64,000 nucleotides of DNA from Lachnospiraceae bacterium (GCA_016284355.1 JAEEOQ010000004.1:1-64000), one strand, 5' to 3'. Numbered from the stretch's first letter, positions 44,666-53,596 are shown. A program made the numbers and translations. The notes: generated by a model not told the origin, from the letters alone.

Positions 44666-45666
44666 AAAGATTAGTAATATTTGCAGCATTTTTTATTGCC
44701 TGCGGCCTTCTTACGGCTAGAGTAAAGGCTGAAGATATCGTTAGCGGTAGCGCTATAGATGTTCAGATAAATGAAGTTACAGGCCCCGCTATAACATCAG
44801 GACCTGCCGTAACTACCGGTTCTTCTATTACTACAGGTGGATCTATCGCTTACGGTAATCTTATTTTAAAGTATACTGACGATAGCAAAACTGCTCTTGT
44901 AATAAGCGATATAACAGCTTTTGATGATGGCATTTTGTATGTACCCGGAAAAGCAGGAGAGCTTGATGTAATAGGTTTTGATCCTTTAAGCCTTGCCGAA
45001 AATGAAGTTTACCAAAACTTATCTGAAGTAGTTTTTGATGAAGATTTTACGAGTCTTTCAGATTATTCTTTTTCAGGGCTTTCTAATCTTGCAAGAGTAA
45101 CTTTTAACGGAAAACTGGTTAAGATTGGAAATGGTGCTTTTGCAGGCTGTAACAGATTAAAGGAAGTAAAATTTAATGGAAGGGTCTCTTCTATAGGCGA
45201 TGACGCATTTCTTTCCTGTACTTCCCTTAAAAGTATAGATTTAAAGTACGGTCTTACAAAGATCGGTTCTTACGCTTTTTCAGAAAGCGGCCTTACGAGG
45301 GTAAAACTTCCAAGCTCGGTGCTTTCTATTGGAAACAACGCTTTTTCAGGCTGCAAGGGACTTACCGTTGCTTACACAGGAGCCTCTGTTACATATATAA
45401 GACCCGGCCTTTTTTATGGCTGCACCTCCTTACAAAAAGTAACTTTTGGCGTTGATACTGAAAAAATAACAAATAATGCTCTTTACGGATGCAAAAAACT
45501 TACAAAGCTTGTATTTAACTGCGATCCCGCCATTGTAAGAAAAAATATGTATCTGCCTTCTAAGGCTAAGATATATGTAGACAGTGAGTACTATAAGAAT
45601 TTTAAGAAAGTAATAAAAAATAACACATATTATAAAACAAATAAGAATAAAATAGTTAAAAAATGA
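44662..45666 (+). CDS. Secreted BspA-like leucine-rich-repeat protein
   Basis: This 334-aa protein has a signal peptide (MKRLVIFAAFFIACGLLTAR, cleavage near VKA). A Ser/Thr/Gly-rich stretch (about 28-65) carries short repeats of the form GPAIT, SGPAVTTGSSITTGGS. About six LRR_5 repeats of BspA type follow, such as VKFNGRVSSIGDDAFLSCTS and LTKIGSYAFSESGLTRVKLP. It ends in a Lys-rich tail without an LPxTG motif or membrane anchor. Such proteins are surface or secreted binding proteins. It starts with TTG 44662, overlapping the upstream stop (TTGA), and lies 1 nt before rng, so it is embedded in an RNA-processing operon. Confidence 0.85.
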   Translation: MKRLVIFAAFFIACGLLTARVKAEDIVSGSAIDVQINEVTGPAITSGPAVTTGSSITTGGSIAYGNLILKYTDDSKTALVISDITAFDDGILYVPGKAGELDVIGFDPLSLAENEVYQNLSEVVFDEDFTSLSDYSFSGLSNLARVTFNGKLVKIGNGAFAGCNRLKEVKFNGRVSSIGDDAFLSCTSLKSIDLKYGLTKIGSYAFSESGLTRVKLPSSVLSIGNNAFSGCKGLTVAYTGASVTYIRPGLFYGCTSLQKVTFGVDTEKITNNALYGCKKLTKLVFNCDPAIVRKNMYLPSKAKIYVDSEYYKNFKKVIKNNTYYKTNKNKIVKK

Positions 45667-45667
45667 T

Positions 45668-46852
45668 ATGGGCAAAATACTTATTACCAGGATAAAAGAC
45701 AAGATAATAACGGCATTTCATGACGGAAATACCATACTTGACCTTAAGGTATCAGATAACGAAGATTCTGTAAGAAACGGCGATATCTATGTGGGCTATG
45801 TTGAAAACATAGTAAAGAATCTTAATGCGGCTTTTGTAGAGATCCGGCCGAAAGTTAAAGGATATCTTGATCTTAATGATAATACAGAATATATTTTTAT
45901 TAATCCAAAGAAAAATGACAGACTTTGTATAGGCGATAAGATCCTTGTACAGGTCATAAGAGAACCTATAAAAAGCAAGCCTGTCACCCTTTCTTCAGAG
46001 ATAAATCTTTCCGGGAAAAAATGCGTTCTTCTTGGCAAAGATGCAGGTAAGATCACTATCTCTTCAAAGATCAAAGATGAAGATGAGAGGAACCGCCTTT
46101 TGGCTTTAGGCGAAGATCTTTATAAAGATCATAAAAGGTCAGCCATACTTCGCACAAATTGTATCGGAACTTCGGCTGAGTCAATTAAAGAAGAGTACAA
46201 AGAACTTTCAGAAAGGTTTGATTCTTTAATTAAAAGAGCAACAGTCGGGATAAAAGATGAGTGCCTTGTTAAAGGAATTCCCGCTTACCTTTCTCTTATA
46301 AGAGATTTTCCTGAAACGCAGGTTGACAGCATAATAACAGATATAGCGGAACTTTACGAAGAGATAAAGGAATACCTTGAAGTTTTTCAGAAAGAAGACC
46401 TTGATAAACTTGCTTTTTACAGCGACGACAACCTGTCTCTTTCTGCTCTTTACTGCATAGAAAGCGCTTTAAAGAAGGCAACAGATAAATATGTATGGCT
46501 AAAAAGCGGTGCTTACCTTGTTGTTGAATATACCGAAGCTATGACTGTAGTAGATGTAAACAGCGGTAAGGCGGTTAAAGGCAAAGGTGATTTTGAAGAA
46601 ACAGCCCTTAAACTTAATATGGAAGCTGCAGACGAACTTTTATATCAGCTTAGACTTCGTAATCTTTCAGGTATGATAATCGTTGATTTTATAAGCATGA
46701 AAAGCGAAGAAAACAAGGAAAAGCTTTTTTTTTACATTAAAGAAAAATGTAAGGGTGAAAGCGTTAAAACCGATGTGCTTGACATAACAAGGCTTGGACT
46801 TATGGAAATAACAAGAAAAAGACAGAGCAGGCCTGTACATGAATGTATCTGA
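45668..46852 (+). CDS. rng: Ribonuclease G/E family protein, short form
   Basis: This 394-aa endoribonuclease belongs to the RNase E/G family, which matures rRNA and tRNA and degrades mRNA. The N-terminus has the S1-containing part (SVRNGDIYVGYVENIVKNLN, then AAFVEIRPKVKGYLDL), then the RNase H-like and 5'-sensor regions. The catalytic Asp residues are in TVVDVNSGKAVKGKGDF and MIIVDFISMKSEENKE. It ends just after LGLMEITRKRQSRP, so the CPxC zinc-link region of E. coli RNase E/G is missing. The start is ATG 45668, 1 nt after the LRR gene stop. The rplU-rpmA genes often found next to rng are absent. Confidence 0.9.
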   Translation: MGKILITRIKDKIITAFHDGNTILDLKVSDNEDSVRNGDIYVGYVENIVKNLNAAFVEIRPKVKGYLDLNDNTEYIFINPKKNDRLCIGDKILVQVIREPIKSKPVTLSSEINLSGKKCVLLGKDAGKITISSKIKDEDERNRLLALGEDLYKDHKRSAILRTNCIGTSAESIKEEYKELSERFDSLIKRATVGIKDECLVKGIPAYLSLIRDFPETQVDSIITDIAELYEEIKEYLEVFQKEDLDKLAFYSDDNLSLSALYCIESALKKATDKYVWLKSGAYLVVEYTEAMTVVDVNSGKAVKGKGDFEETALKLNMEAADELLYQLRLRNLSGMIIVDFISMKSEENKEKLFFYIKEKCKGESVKTDVLDITRLGLMEITRKRQSRPVHECI

Positions 46853-46895
46853 TCCTTGCAAAAGGAAAATATAAAAACAAAAAGGGAGAAAAACT

Positions 46896-47417
46896 ATGGC
46901 ACAAAATCCAATAGCTACAATAGTAATGAACGGGGGCAAGGAGATAAAGGTAGAGCTTTACCCTGAGGTTGCTCCAAATACGGTAAACAACTTTATTTCA
47001 CTTGCTAATAAGGGTTTTTATGACGGACTTATTTTCCACAGAGTTATTGAAACCTTTATGATCCAGGGCGGAGACCCTACAGGAACAGGTATGGGAGACC
47101 CGGGTTACTCCATTAAAGGCGAGTTTTCAAAGAACGGCTTTAAGAACGATCTTAAGCACACAGCAGGTGTTATCAGCATGGCAAGAGCCATGGACCCAAA
47201 CTCAGCCGGAAGTCAGTTTTTTATCATGCATATGGACAGCCCTCATCTTGACGGTTCTTATGCAGCTTTTGGTAAAGTTACGGAAGGCATGGATGTGGTT
47301 AATGAGATAGCAACCACACCTGTTTCTTACGATGACAGACCTCTTACCGATCAGGTTATGAGCAAAGTAACTGTAGAAACCTTCGGAGTAGAGTACCCTG
47401 AACCTGAAAAATGCTAA
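46896..47417 (+). CDS. Cyclophilin-type peptidyl-prolyl cis-trans isomerase
   Basis: This 173-aa cytosolic protein has the cyclophilin fold: VELYPEVAPNTVNNFISLAN, FYDGLIFHRVIETFMIQGGD (catalytic Arg in FHRV), AGVISMARAMDPNSAGSQFF and the C-terminal HLDGSYAAFGKVTEGMDVV. There is no signal peptide, so it acts on proteins in the cytosol. It starts at ATG 46896 behind AGGGAG and ends the operon at a terminator. Confidence 0.95.
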   Translation: MAQNPIATIVMNGGKEIKVELYPEVAPNTVNNFISLANKGFYDGLIFHRVIETFMIQGGDPTGTGMGDPGYSIKGEFSKNGFKNDLKHTAGVISMARAMDPNSAGSQFFIMHMDSPHLDGSYAAFGKVTEGMDVVNEIATTPVSYDDRPLTDQVMSKVTVETFGVEYPEPEKC

Positions 47418-47438
47418 TTAAAAAGTACTAAAAACAAA

Positions 47439-47472
47439 GCAAAAAGGTCACATGTAATTGTGGCCTTTTTGC
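47439..47472 (+). terminator. Terminator after the cyclophilin gene
   Basis: GCAAAAAGGTCACA (47439-47452) pairs with TGTGGCCTTTTTGC (47459-47472) around a 6-nt loop. The T-run lies in the 3' arm. Confidence 0.85.
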
Positions 47473-47494
47473 TGTATTTAAAGGTCAGATTTAT

Positions 47495-47523
47495 TTGCAA
47501 TTAGCCCCTCGATTTATTATAAT
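47495..47523 (+). promoter_or_regulatory. Promoter of the anti-sigma-like/polA unit
   Basis: TTGCAA (47495-47500) and a perfect TATAAT (47518-47523) are 17 bp apart, 28 nt before the start at 47552. Confidence 0.75.
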
Positions 47524-47551
47524 AGAATAGATTAAGTAGGAGGTTTTGCGT

Positions 47552-48040
47552 ATGAACTGTCTTGATTTTCAAAGCGAGATAACAAGATATATAAATAATG
47601 AGCTAAGCTTTAAAGAAAAAGAAAGTTTTATAGCGCATCTTAAAACCTGTGATAACTGCAGAGATGAGCTTGAGATCTACTATATCGTTATGACCTCATT
47701 AAAACAGATGGATGAAAACAAAGACGTTACATCTGACTATAAAAGCTCCTTTGAAAAAAAGATAAGGTCCTCTGAAAGAGAACTTGTCAAAAGAAGATAT
47801 GAAAGGCTTCGCAGAAGGATCACATTTCCTGCGGTTCTTTCTATCGTTATGCTTCTAACCGGCCTGTCCGTAACAGATGAAAATGAAGAAGCAAAAGATG
47901 ATGCTGCCGATAAGGCCAAAAGCATCTATGAGATGAAATTCAGATTTGCAGAAGACCCTTCACACATTACCTTCGAAAAATCTGTAGACCTTGATAAAAT
48001 ATTACTTGAACTGGAGAAACAAAGGGATGGATCAAAATGA
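47552..48040 (+). CDS. Small zinc-finger (zf-HC2) protein, anti-sigma-factor-like
   Basis: This 162-aa protein has an N-terminal zf-HC2 motif (FIAHLKTCDNCRDELEIYY, H-x3-C-x2-C), a charged middle, one likely membrane segment (ITFPAVLSIVMLLTGLSV, about residues 92-109) and a short extracytoplasmic tail. That is the layout of membrane-bound anti-sigma factors of ECF type. No sigma-factor gene lies next to it, so it may act on a distant sigma factor or have another role. The start is ATG 47552, 8 nt after AGGAGG. It overlaps polA by 14 nt, an unusual partner. Confidence 0.7.
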   Translation: MNCLDFQSEITRYINNELSFKEKESFIAHLKTCDNCRDELEIYYIVMTSLKQMDENKDVTSDYKSSFEKKIRSSERELVKRRYERLRRRITFPAVLSIVMLLTGLSVTDENEEAKDDAADKAKSIYEMKFRFAEDPSHITFEKSVDLDKILLELEKQRDGSK

Positions 48041-50891
48041 TTTCCTGCTTATAATAGACGGATCGAGCCTTCTTACAACCAACTTTTTCGGGAATCTTCC
48101 CCGTCAGATCATGTTTGCAAAGACTCTCGAAGAAAAAGAACGCTATTTTGACAAGATAATGCAGACAAGCGACGGCATTTATACAAATGCGGTCTATGGT
48201 TTTATGCGCTTTCTTATAAAGGTGCTTGAAGAACAAAAGCCTAAATATCTGGCTGTTTCATGGGATCTTAGCAGAAATACCTTTAGAAAAGAAATGTATG
48301 CTGATTACAAAGCAAACAGAACTGAGACTCTTTCCCCTTTAAAAGACCAGTTTATGATATGCCAGTATGTACTTGATAAATGCGGTATAGCCCAGTTCCT
48401 TGACCTTAGGTACGAGGCAGATGATTTTTGCGGTTCTCTTGCCGCAAAGTTTGAAAGTAAGCTGCCTGTTTATATCCTTACAAAAGATAATGATTACCTG
48501 CAGCTTATAAATGACAAAACAAAATTATGGCTTATGCACAGCAGCCAGGATAAAACAGACGAACTGTATAAAAAATACGGTATTGACAAAAAGAAAGTAA
48601 ATGCCCCGGACAGATGCTTTGTTTATGATACAAAGCTTGTAAAAGAAGAATTTGGTATAGAAGCTGAAAATGTAAATTCCTATAAAGGCATAGCGGGAGA
48701 TACTTCAGACAACATAAAAGGCGTCACAGGAGTGGGTGAAAAGACCGCAACTGCGCTTATTGCATATTACCATACTGTAGATAAAGTATACGAAGATATT
48801 GATTCAAAAAGCGAAGCAGAGCTTAAGTCTTTTTATAAGGAGTCCCTTGGGCTTTCAAGGTCTCCCTACAAATATCTTCTTGAAGGAAGAGACGATGCAT
48901 TTCTTTCCGAAAAGCTTGCCACTATTAAAAAAGATATAGATCTTGATATAAGCCTTAACGACCTTTCTTCAGCCATAAATGCAGATAACCTAAAAAAGGT
49001 GCTTGCAGCCCTGGAATTCAACTCTGTAAATGCAGATACTGATAAATTTGAGACAGATAACAGCAAGCAGCTTCCTGACTATAAGTATGGCTATAATTAC
49101 GCATTTACAAGCGGCGTATTTACAGAAGGAAGCATAGCTCTTGCAGATTCCATAGAATCAAGACTTCCTGCAAAAGCAGAAGACACAAGCCTTAAGCTTA
49201 AATCTTATGAGCTTAAAGAGATCTCTGATTTTGGAGAAGCAGATGAGTTATTTGATCGTCTTCTTAAAGAAAAACATGAAAAGATTGGGTTTTTCTTTGA
49301 AGAAGAAGCAGGTGATATAAGCGCTTTAAACATTTGCGTAAGTGAAGAACTCATTTACCGTTTCCCTGTATTTATGTTTCTTAGCGGCGACTATCTTGCA
49401 GGTAAGGTTAAGCAGCTTATTGAAAATAAGAAAAACTGTAATTTTGTTACCTTTGAGCTAAAGAAGGCATACAGATACATTGGATGCGACACGAAAAATA
49501 ACCTTAACTCGGTTACTCTTGCGGCATATCTTTGCGACCCTGCAGATAAAGAATATGATATAGCATCGATAGCTAAGACTTATCTGCCTGTTAATGAGGT
49601 TTCAGAAGATAAAGCCGGATACTTTGCATTCCTTCTTTGGGATATTTTATCTGAAAAGCTAAAAGAATCAGAGATGATGTCTTTATATAAAGATATCGAG
49701 CTTCCTTTGATACAGGTTCTTTTTGAGATGGAAAAAAGAGGAATAGCGGCAGACAGAGAGCATATCGCAGAATACGGAAGCAAGCTCCTTATCCGTATAA
49801 ACGAGCTTACAAAAGAGATTTATGATCTGGCAGGAGAAGAGTTTAACATTAATTCTCCAAAGCAGCTTGGAGTTATCTTATTTGAAAAAATGGGGCTTCC
49901 ATCCGGCAAAAAGACCAAATCAGGCTACAGCACATCTGCTGATGTTCTTGAAAAGCTTTCTGAAGACTACGATATAGTTAAAAAGATACTTGAATACAGA
50001 CAGTATTCAAAGCTAAAGAGCACCTATGCCGACGGTCTTTACGATTTTATAAAAGAAGACGGCAGGATACACTGCAGTTTTAATCAGACGGTTACGGCTA
50101 CAGGTAGGCTTTCCTGTACTGACCCGAACTTACAGAATATACCTATCCGTACAGAGCTCGGCAGACTTATAAGAAAGAACTTTGTTCCTAAAGAAGGCTG
50201 CGTATTCCTTGATGCGGATTATTCCCAGATCGAGCTTCGAGTACTAGCGCATTTATCAAAAGATAAAACACTTATAGACGCCTTCCTTAGCGGAGCGGAT
50301 ATACACCAGACTACCGCTTCAAAGGTATTTAATGTGCCTTTTGATGAAGTTACAAAAGACCAGAGAAGGAGTGCAAAAGCCGTTAACTTTGGTATTGTGT
50401 ACGGGATAAGTGCTTTTGGGCTTTCTGAAGATATCGGTATTTCAAGAAGTGAGGCTTCAAAATTTATCGATAAATATTTTGAAACTTATAAAGATGTTAA
50501 GAAATATGTAGATTCCTTAGTTGAAGGCGCTAAAGACAAGGGCTATGTAAGTACCCTTTACGGAAGAAGAAGATATATTAAAGAGCTTGACAGCCCGAAC
50601 TTTAATATCCGCCAGTTTGGGGAACGTGTAGCTATGAATACCCCGGTGCAGGGAACGGCTGCGGATATCATAAAGATCTCCATGATAAATGTAAATAACA
50701 GGCTTAAGGCTGAAACAAAGGGTTCAAGGCTTCTTTTACAGATACACGATGAACTTCTTATAGAGGCGCCTGAATATGAAAAAGAACTTGCCGCAAAGAT
50801 ACTTAAAGAAGAAATGGAAAATGCCGCGCACCTTGCGGTTCCTCTTCTTGTAGAAGTAAATGAAGGCAAAGACTGGTACGAGGCAAAATAA
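48027..50891 (+). CDS. polA: DNA polymerase I with degenerate 3'-5' exonuclease
   Basis: PolA (954 aa) fills gaps and removes RNA primers. The 5'-nuclease domain (about 1-330) has FLLIIDGSSLLTTNFFGNLP, YADYKANR, EADDFCGSLA, ILTKDNDYLQLI and GDTSDNIKGVTGVGEKTA, with an insert of about 30 residues after the first strand. The proofreading domain (about 400-580) lacks the catalytic D-x-E (IGFFFEEEAGD) and the second-motif Asp, so it is probably inactive. The polymerase has TGRLSCTDPNLQNIPIRT, motif A FLDADYSQIELRVLAHLS (about 727), RRSAKAVNFGIVYGIS and IHDELLIEAP. The start is ATG 48027, twelve codons inside a longer frame. Confidence 0.95.
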   Translation: MDQNDFLLIIDGSSLLTTNFFGNLPRQIMFAKTLEEKERYFDKIMQTSDGIYTNAVYGFMRFLIKVLEEQKPKYLAVSWDLSRNTFRKEMYADYKANRTETLSPLKDQFMICQYVLDKCGIAQFLDLRYEADDFCGSLAAKFESKLPVYILTKDNDYLQLINDKTKLWLMHSSQDKTDELYKKYGIDKKKVNAPDRCFVYDTKLVKEEFGIEAENVNSYKGIAGDTSDNIKGVTGVGEKTATALIAYYHTVDKVYEDIDSKSEAELKSFYKESLGLSRSPYKYLLEGRDDAFLSEKLATIKKDIDLDISLNDLSSAINADNLKKVLAALEFNSVNADTDKFETDNSKQLPDYKYGYNYAFTSGVFTEGSIALADSIESRLPAKAEDTSLKLKSYELKEISDFGEADELFDRLLKEKHEKIGFFFEEEAGDISALNICVSEELIYRFPVFMFLSGDYLAGKVKQLIENKKNCNFVTFELKKAYRYIGCDTKNNLNSVTLAAYLCDPADKEYDIASIAKTYLPVNEVSEDKAGYFAFLLWDILSEKLKESEMMSLYKDIELPLIQVLFEMEKRGIAADREHIAEYGSKLLIRINELTKEIYDLAGEEFNINSPKQLGVILFEKMGLPSGKKTKSGYSTSADVLEKLSEDYDIVKKILEYRQYSKLKSTYADGLYDFIKEDGRIHCSFNQTVTATGRLSCTDPNLQNIPIRTELGRLIRKNFVPKEGCVFLDADYSQIELRVLAHLSKDKTLIDAFLSGADIHQTTASKVFNVPFDEVTKDQRRSAKAVNFGIVYGISAFGLSEDIGISRSEASKFIDKYFETYKDVKKYVDSLVEGAKDKGYVSTLYGRRRYIKELDSPNFNIRQFGERVAMNTPVQGTAADIIKISMINVNNRLKAETKGSRLLLQIHDELLIEAPEYEKELAAKILKEEMENAAHLAVPLLVEVNEGKDWYEAK

Positions 50892-50893
50892 TT

Positions 50894-51490
50894 ATGGTCA
50901 TTGGATTAACCGGCGGCATCGGCGCAGGAAAATCATTAATAAGAGATTTTTTTGAAAATAAGTTTGGTGCCTACTGTATTGATATGGATACTCTGGCAAA
51001 AGATATCCTTCTTTATGAAAATGCTAAAACCCAGATAATAAAGGCTTTTGGAAAAGAAAGCTATTTGCCTGACGGCTTACCTGACAGGGCATATCTTGCA
51101 AAGGAAGTATTTTCTGATATAGATAAAAGGGATAAGATAAACAGCATAATCCATCCTCTTGTGCTTAGCAAAGTAAAAGAACTTATAGCTGCTTATGAAA
51201 AGGATCATGAATACGTTGTTTGTGAAAGTGCCCTTCCTGTTGAAGCAAAGCTTAAAGAATACTGCGATCTTATAATTTTTGTTAACGCCGATAAAGAAGT
51301 TCGAAGAAAAAGGCTAAAAGACAGCAGAGGATACTCAGACGAAAAGATCGACAGTATTTTCAGATCTCAAAAAGATACTGCATTTTATAAAAACTATGCC
51401 GATTATACTTTAGATAACAGTAAAGAGCCTGATGATGCTCTTATAAACCTTAGAAAAATTCTTGAAAAAGGAGTAAAAAGCAATGGTTAA
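50894..51490 (+). CDS. coaE: Dephospho-CoA kinase
   Basis: CoaE (198 aa) performs the last step of coenzyme A synthesis. It has the P-loop VIGLTGGIGAGKSLIRDFF at the N-terminus, the DMDTLAKDILL substrate motif, IIHPLVLSKVKELI and the lid region FVNADKEVRRKRLKDSRGYS. It starts at ATG 50894, two bases after polA, and overlaps the FtsA-like gene by 8 nt. The polA-coaE order is common in Firmicutes. Confidence 0.95.
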   Translation: MVIGLTGGIGAGKSLIRDFFENKFGAYCIDMDTLAKDILLYENAKTQIIKAFGKESYLPDGLPDRAYLAKEVFSDIDKRDKINSIIHPLVLSKVKELIAAYEKDHEYVVCESALPVEAKLKEYCDLIIFVNADKEVRRKRLKDSRGYSDEKIDSIFRSQKDTAFYKNYADYTLDNSKEPDDALINLRKILEKGVKSNG

Positions 51491-53585
51491 ACGTCCTGAA
51501 CATCTTGTTTTTGGTCTTGATATAGGTACCAGAAATCTTGTGGGAACAGTAGGTTTCAGAGAAAATGAGCATCTTTTCAGAGTTGTGGCCATAAGCGTTA
51601 AAGAGCACGAAACAAGAGCCATGCTTGACGGACAGATACATGATATTGCAAAGGTTGCGGAATCTATCGGCAAGATGAAAAAAGATCTTGAAGAACAGGT
51701 AGGAAGTCCGCTTGAATCTGTTTGTATTGCTGCTGCAGGCCGTGTTCTTAAGACTGTTAATGTAACTGCAAGAGTTGAATTTACGGAAGAAACTCATGTA
51801 AAGAACGAACATATCCATGCTCTTGATATGCTTGGCGTTGAGCAGGCCTACGAAAAGATAAGAGAAAACAAAAGCAATGAAAAAATAAATTATTATTGCG
51901 TGGGATATTCTGTAGTGCATTATTATCTTAACGATTATCCTATGACAAAGCTTGAAGACCATAAAGCTAACAATATAGGCGCAGAGCTTATTGCCACCTT
52001 TTTACCTGAAGAAGTAATAGACGGCCTTTATTCTTCAGTCGAATCTGCAGGTCTTCAGGTAGAAAACCTTACCTTAGAGCCAATTGCTGCTATGGAAGTT
52101 GCTATTCCTGAAAAATACAGGCTTCTTAACATCGCTCTTGTGGATGTGGGGGCGGGTACATCAGATATCTGTATTACAAAGGACGGAAGCGTTATTGCAT
52201 ATGGCATGATTCCACACGCCGGCGACGAACTTACAGAAGAACTTGCAAGAAAATACCTTGTTGAATTTAACGTGGCTGAAAAGATAAAGCAGGACGCCAT
52301 GAAGAAAAAGACCGTATCTTTTAAAGATATAATGGGACTTAAGCAAAAAGTTGCTTCTTCTGAAATTCTTGAGACTGTAGATTCTGTTATTAAGATGATA
52401 GCAGGCGAGGTTTCAGATAAGATAAAGGAGCTTAACGGCGGCAAATCTGTAAGCGCCGTATTTGTAGTAGGTGGCGGCGGCAAGATCAAAGGCTTTACAG
52501 AGCAGCTTGCAGAAAGCCTCGGCCTTGCAAAAGAAAGAGTAGCGCTTAGAGGAGAAGAAGTTCTTAACGAAGTTGAATTTTTACAGGAAGGCGTCAAAAA
52601 AGACCCTCTTCTTGTTACCCCCATAGGTATCTGCTACAGCTATTATGAAGCAAGAAACAACTTTATCTTCGTTAATGTAAACGGTGAGAGGGTTAAGCTT
52701 TATGATAACAACAAGCTTACCGTAGTAGATGCTGCTATGCAGATGGGCTTTCCAAATGAAGATCTTTTCCCGAAAAGAGGCGCTTCCTTGCATTACAAGT
52801 TTAACGGAGAGACGAGAGTCCTTCGAGGCGAATCAGGAGAAGCTGCTGTTATTAAAAAGAACGGCAAGAACGCGTCAATAAGCTCACCTATAGAAAAGAA
52901 CGACCAAATCGAGATCATAAAGTCTACCGCAGGAAATCCTGCCGAGGCAACCATCGGAATGCTTCCTGAGACCCATGAGAATTTCTCGTTTACATTTGAC
53001 GGCAAGACTGTTGAGTGTCCGAAATTCCCTATGGTAAACGGCGAGACAGTAACAGACGCATACAAGATAAAAGACGGCGACGAGATCACTCTTACAGATT
53101 ATTATACCTTAGAGCAGGTTCTTTCATTTATGGACCTTCCATACAAGACCGGTATAGAAGTAAACCATCTTCCGGCGCCTAAAGATGAGAAGATCTATGC
53201 CAACTTTACGGTTTATTACGATCTTTCTCTTGATAAAGAAAGAAAAGCCGCAGATGAAAATGCAGATGAAACTCCGGATGAAAGCATTGAAGATGCGGGT
53301 AGCGAAAACTCTGAAAGTGGCGCTGATGAAGCAAAGGAGTCTGCGGCAAAGACAAAAAGTAAAGAAAAACCTGCAGACATCTTTATTACCGTAAACGGTG
53401 ACGCCGTAAAGATGAGCGGCAAGAGCAGCTATATACTTGTTGATGTCCTTGATTTTTACCCCTTTGATATGAGTAAGATGGGCGGAGACGAGCTTGAGAT
53501 AAGAGTAAATGACATTAAACAAAGCGGTTTTACCGCAGGAGTTAAAGATGGTGACAAAGTTACTCTTACCTGGATCAACAGATAA
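51483..53585 (+). CDS. FtsA-like actin-fold ATPase with long C-terminal beta-grasp-like extension
   Basis: This 700-aa protein has an FtsA/PilM-type actin fold (about 1-385): phosphate-1 LVFGLDIGTRNLVGTVGF, phosphate-2 IALVDVGAGTSDICITKDGS and adenosine motif AVFVVGGGGKIKGFTEQLAE. The remaining 300 residues are unlike FtsA. I see three VNG-type beta modules (FVNVNGERVKLYDNN, FSFTFDGKTVECP, ITVNGDAVKMSGKSS), separated by an acidic, Ala/Ser/Glu/Lys-rich linker (about 580-625). No membrane helix and no FtsA amphipathic tail are evident. It follows coaE with an 8-nt overlap and lies outside any division cluster, so its filament partner and role are unknown. Calling it FtsA would over-reach. Confidence 0.8.
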   Translation: MVKRPEHLVFGLDIGTRNLVGTVGFRENEHLFRVVAISVKEHETRAMLDGQIHDIAKVAESIGKMKKDLEEQVGSPLESVCIAAAGRVLKTVNVTARVEFTEETHVKNEHIHALDMLGVEQAYEKIRENKSNEKINYYCVGYSVVHYYLNDYPMTKLEDHKANNIGAELIATFLPEEVIDGLYSSVESAGLQVENLTLEPIAAMEVAIPEKYRLLNIALVDVGAGTSDICITKDGSVIAYGMIPHAGDELTEELARKYLVEFNVAEKIKQDAMKKKTVSFKDIMGLKQKVASSEILETVDSVIKMIAGEVSDKIKELNGGKSVSAVFVVGGGGKIKGFTEQLAESLGLAKERVALRGEEVLNEVEFLQEGVKKDPLLVTPIGICYSYYEARNNFIFVNVNGERVKLYDNNKLTVVDAAMQMGFPNEDLFPKRGASLHYKFNGETRVLRGESGEAAVIKKNGKNASISSPIEKNDQIEIIKSTAGNPAEATIGMLPETHENFSFTFDGKTVECPKFPMVNGETVTDAYKIKDGDEITLTDYYTLEQVLSFMDLPYKTGIEVNHLPAPKDEKIYANFTVYYDLSLDKERKAADENADETPDESIEDAGSENSESGADEAKESAAKTKSKEKPADIFITVNGDAVKMSGKSSYILVDVLDFYPFDMSKMGGDELEIRVNDIKQSGFTAGVKDGDKVTLTWINR

Positions 53586-53596
53586 AATCCTTATGG

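Noticed and set aside
51483-53585. Calling the actin-fold protein FtsA
   Set aside because: The C-terminal membrane-targeting tail of FtsA is missing, a 300-residue beta-rich tail is present instead, and no ftsZ is adjacent.
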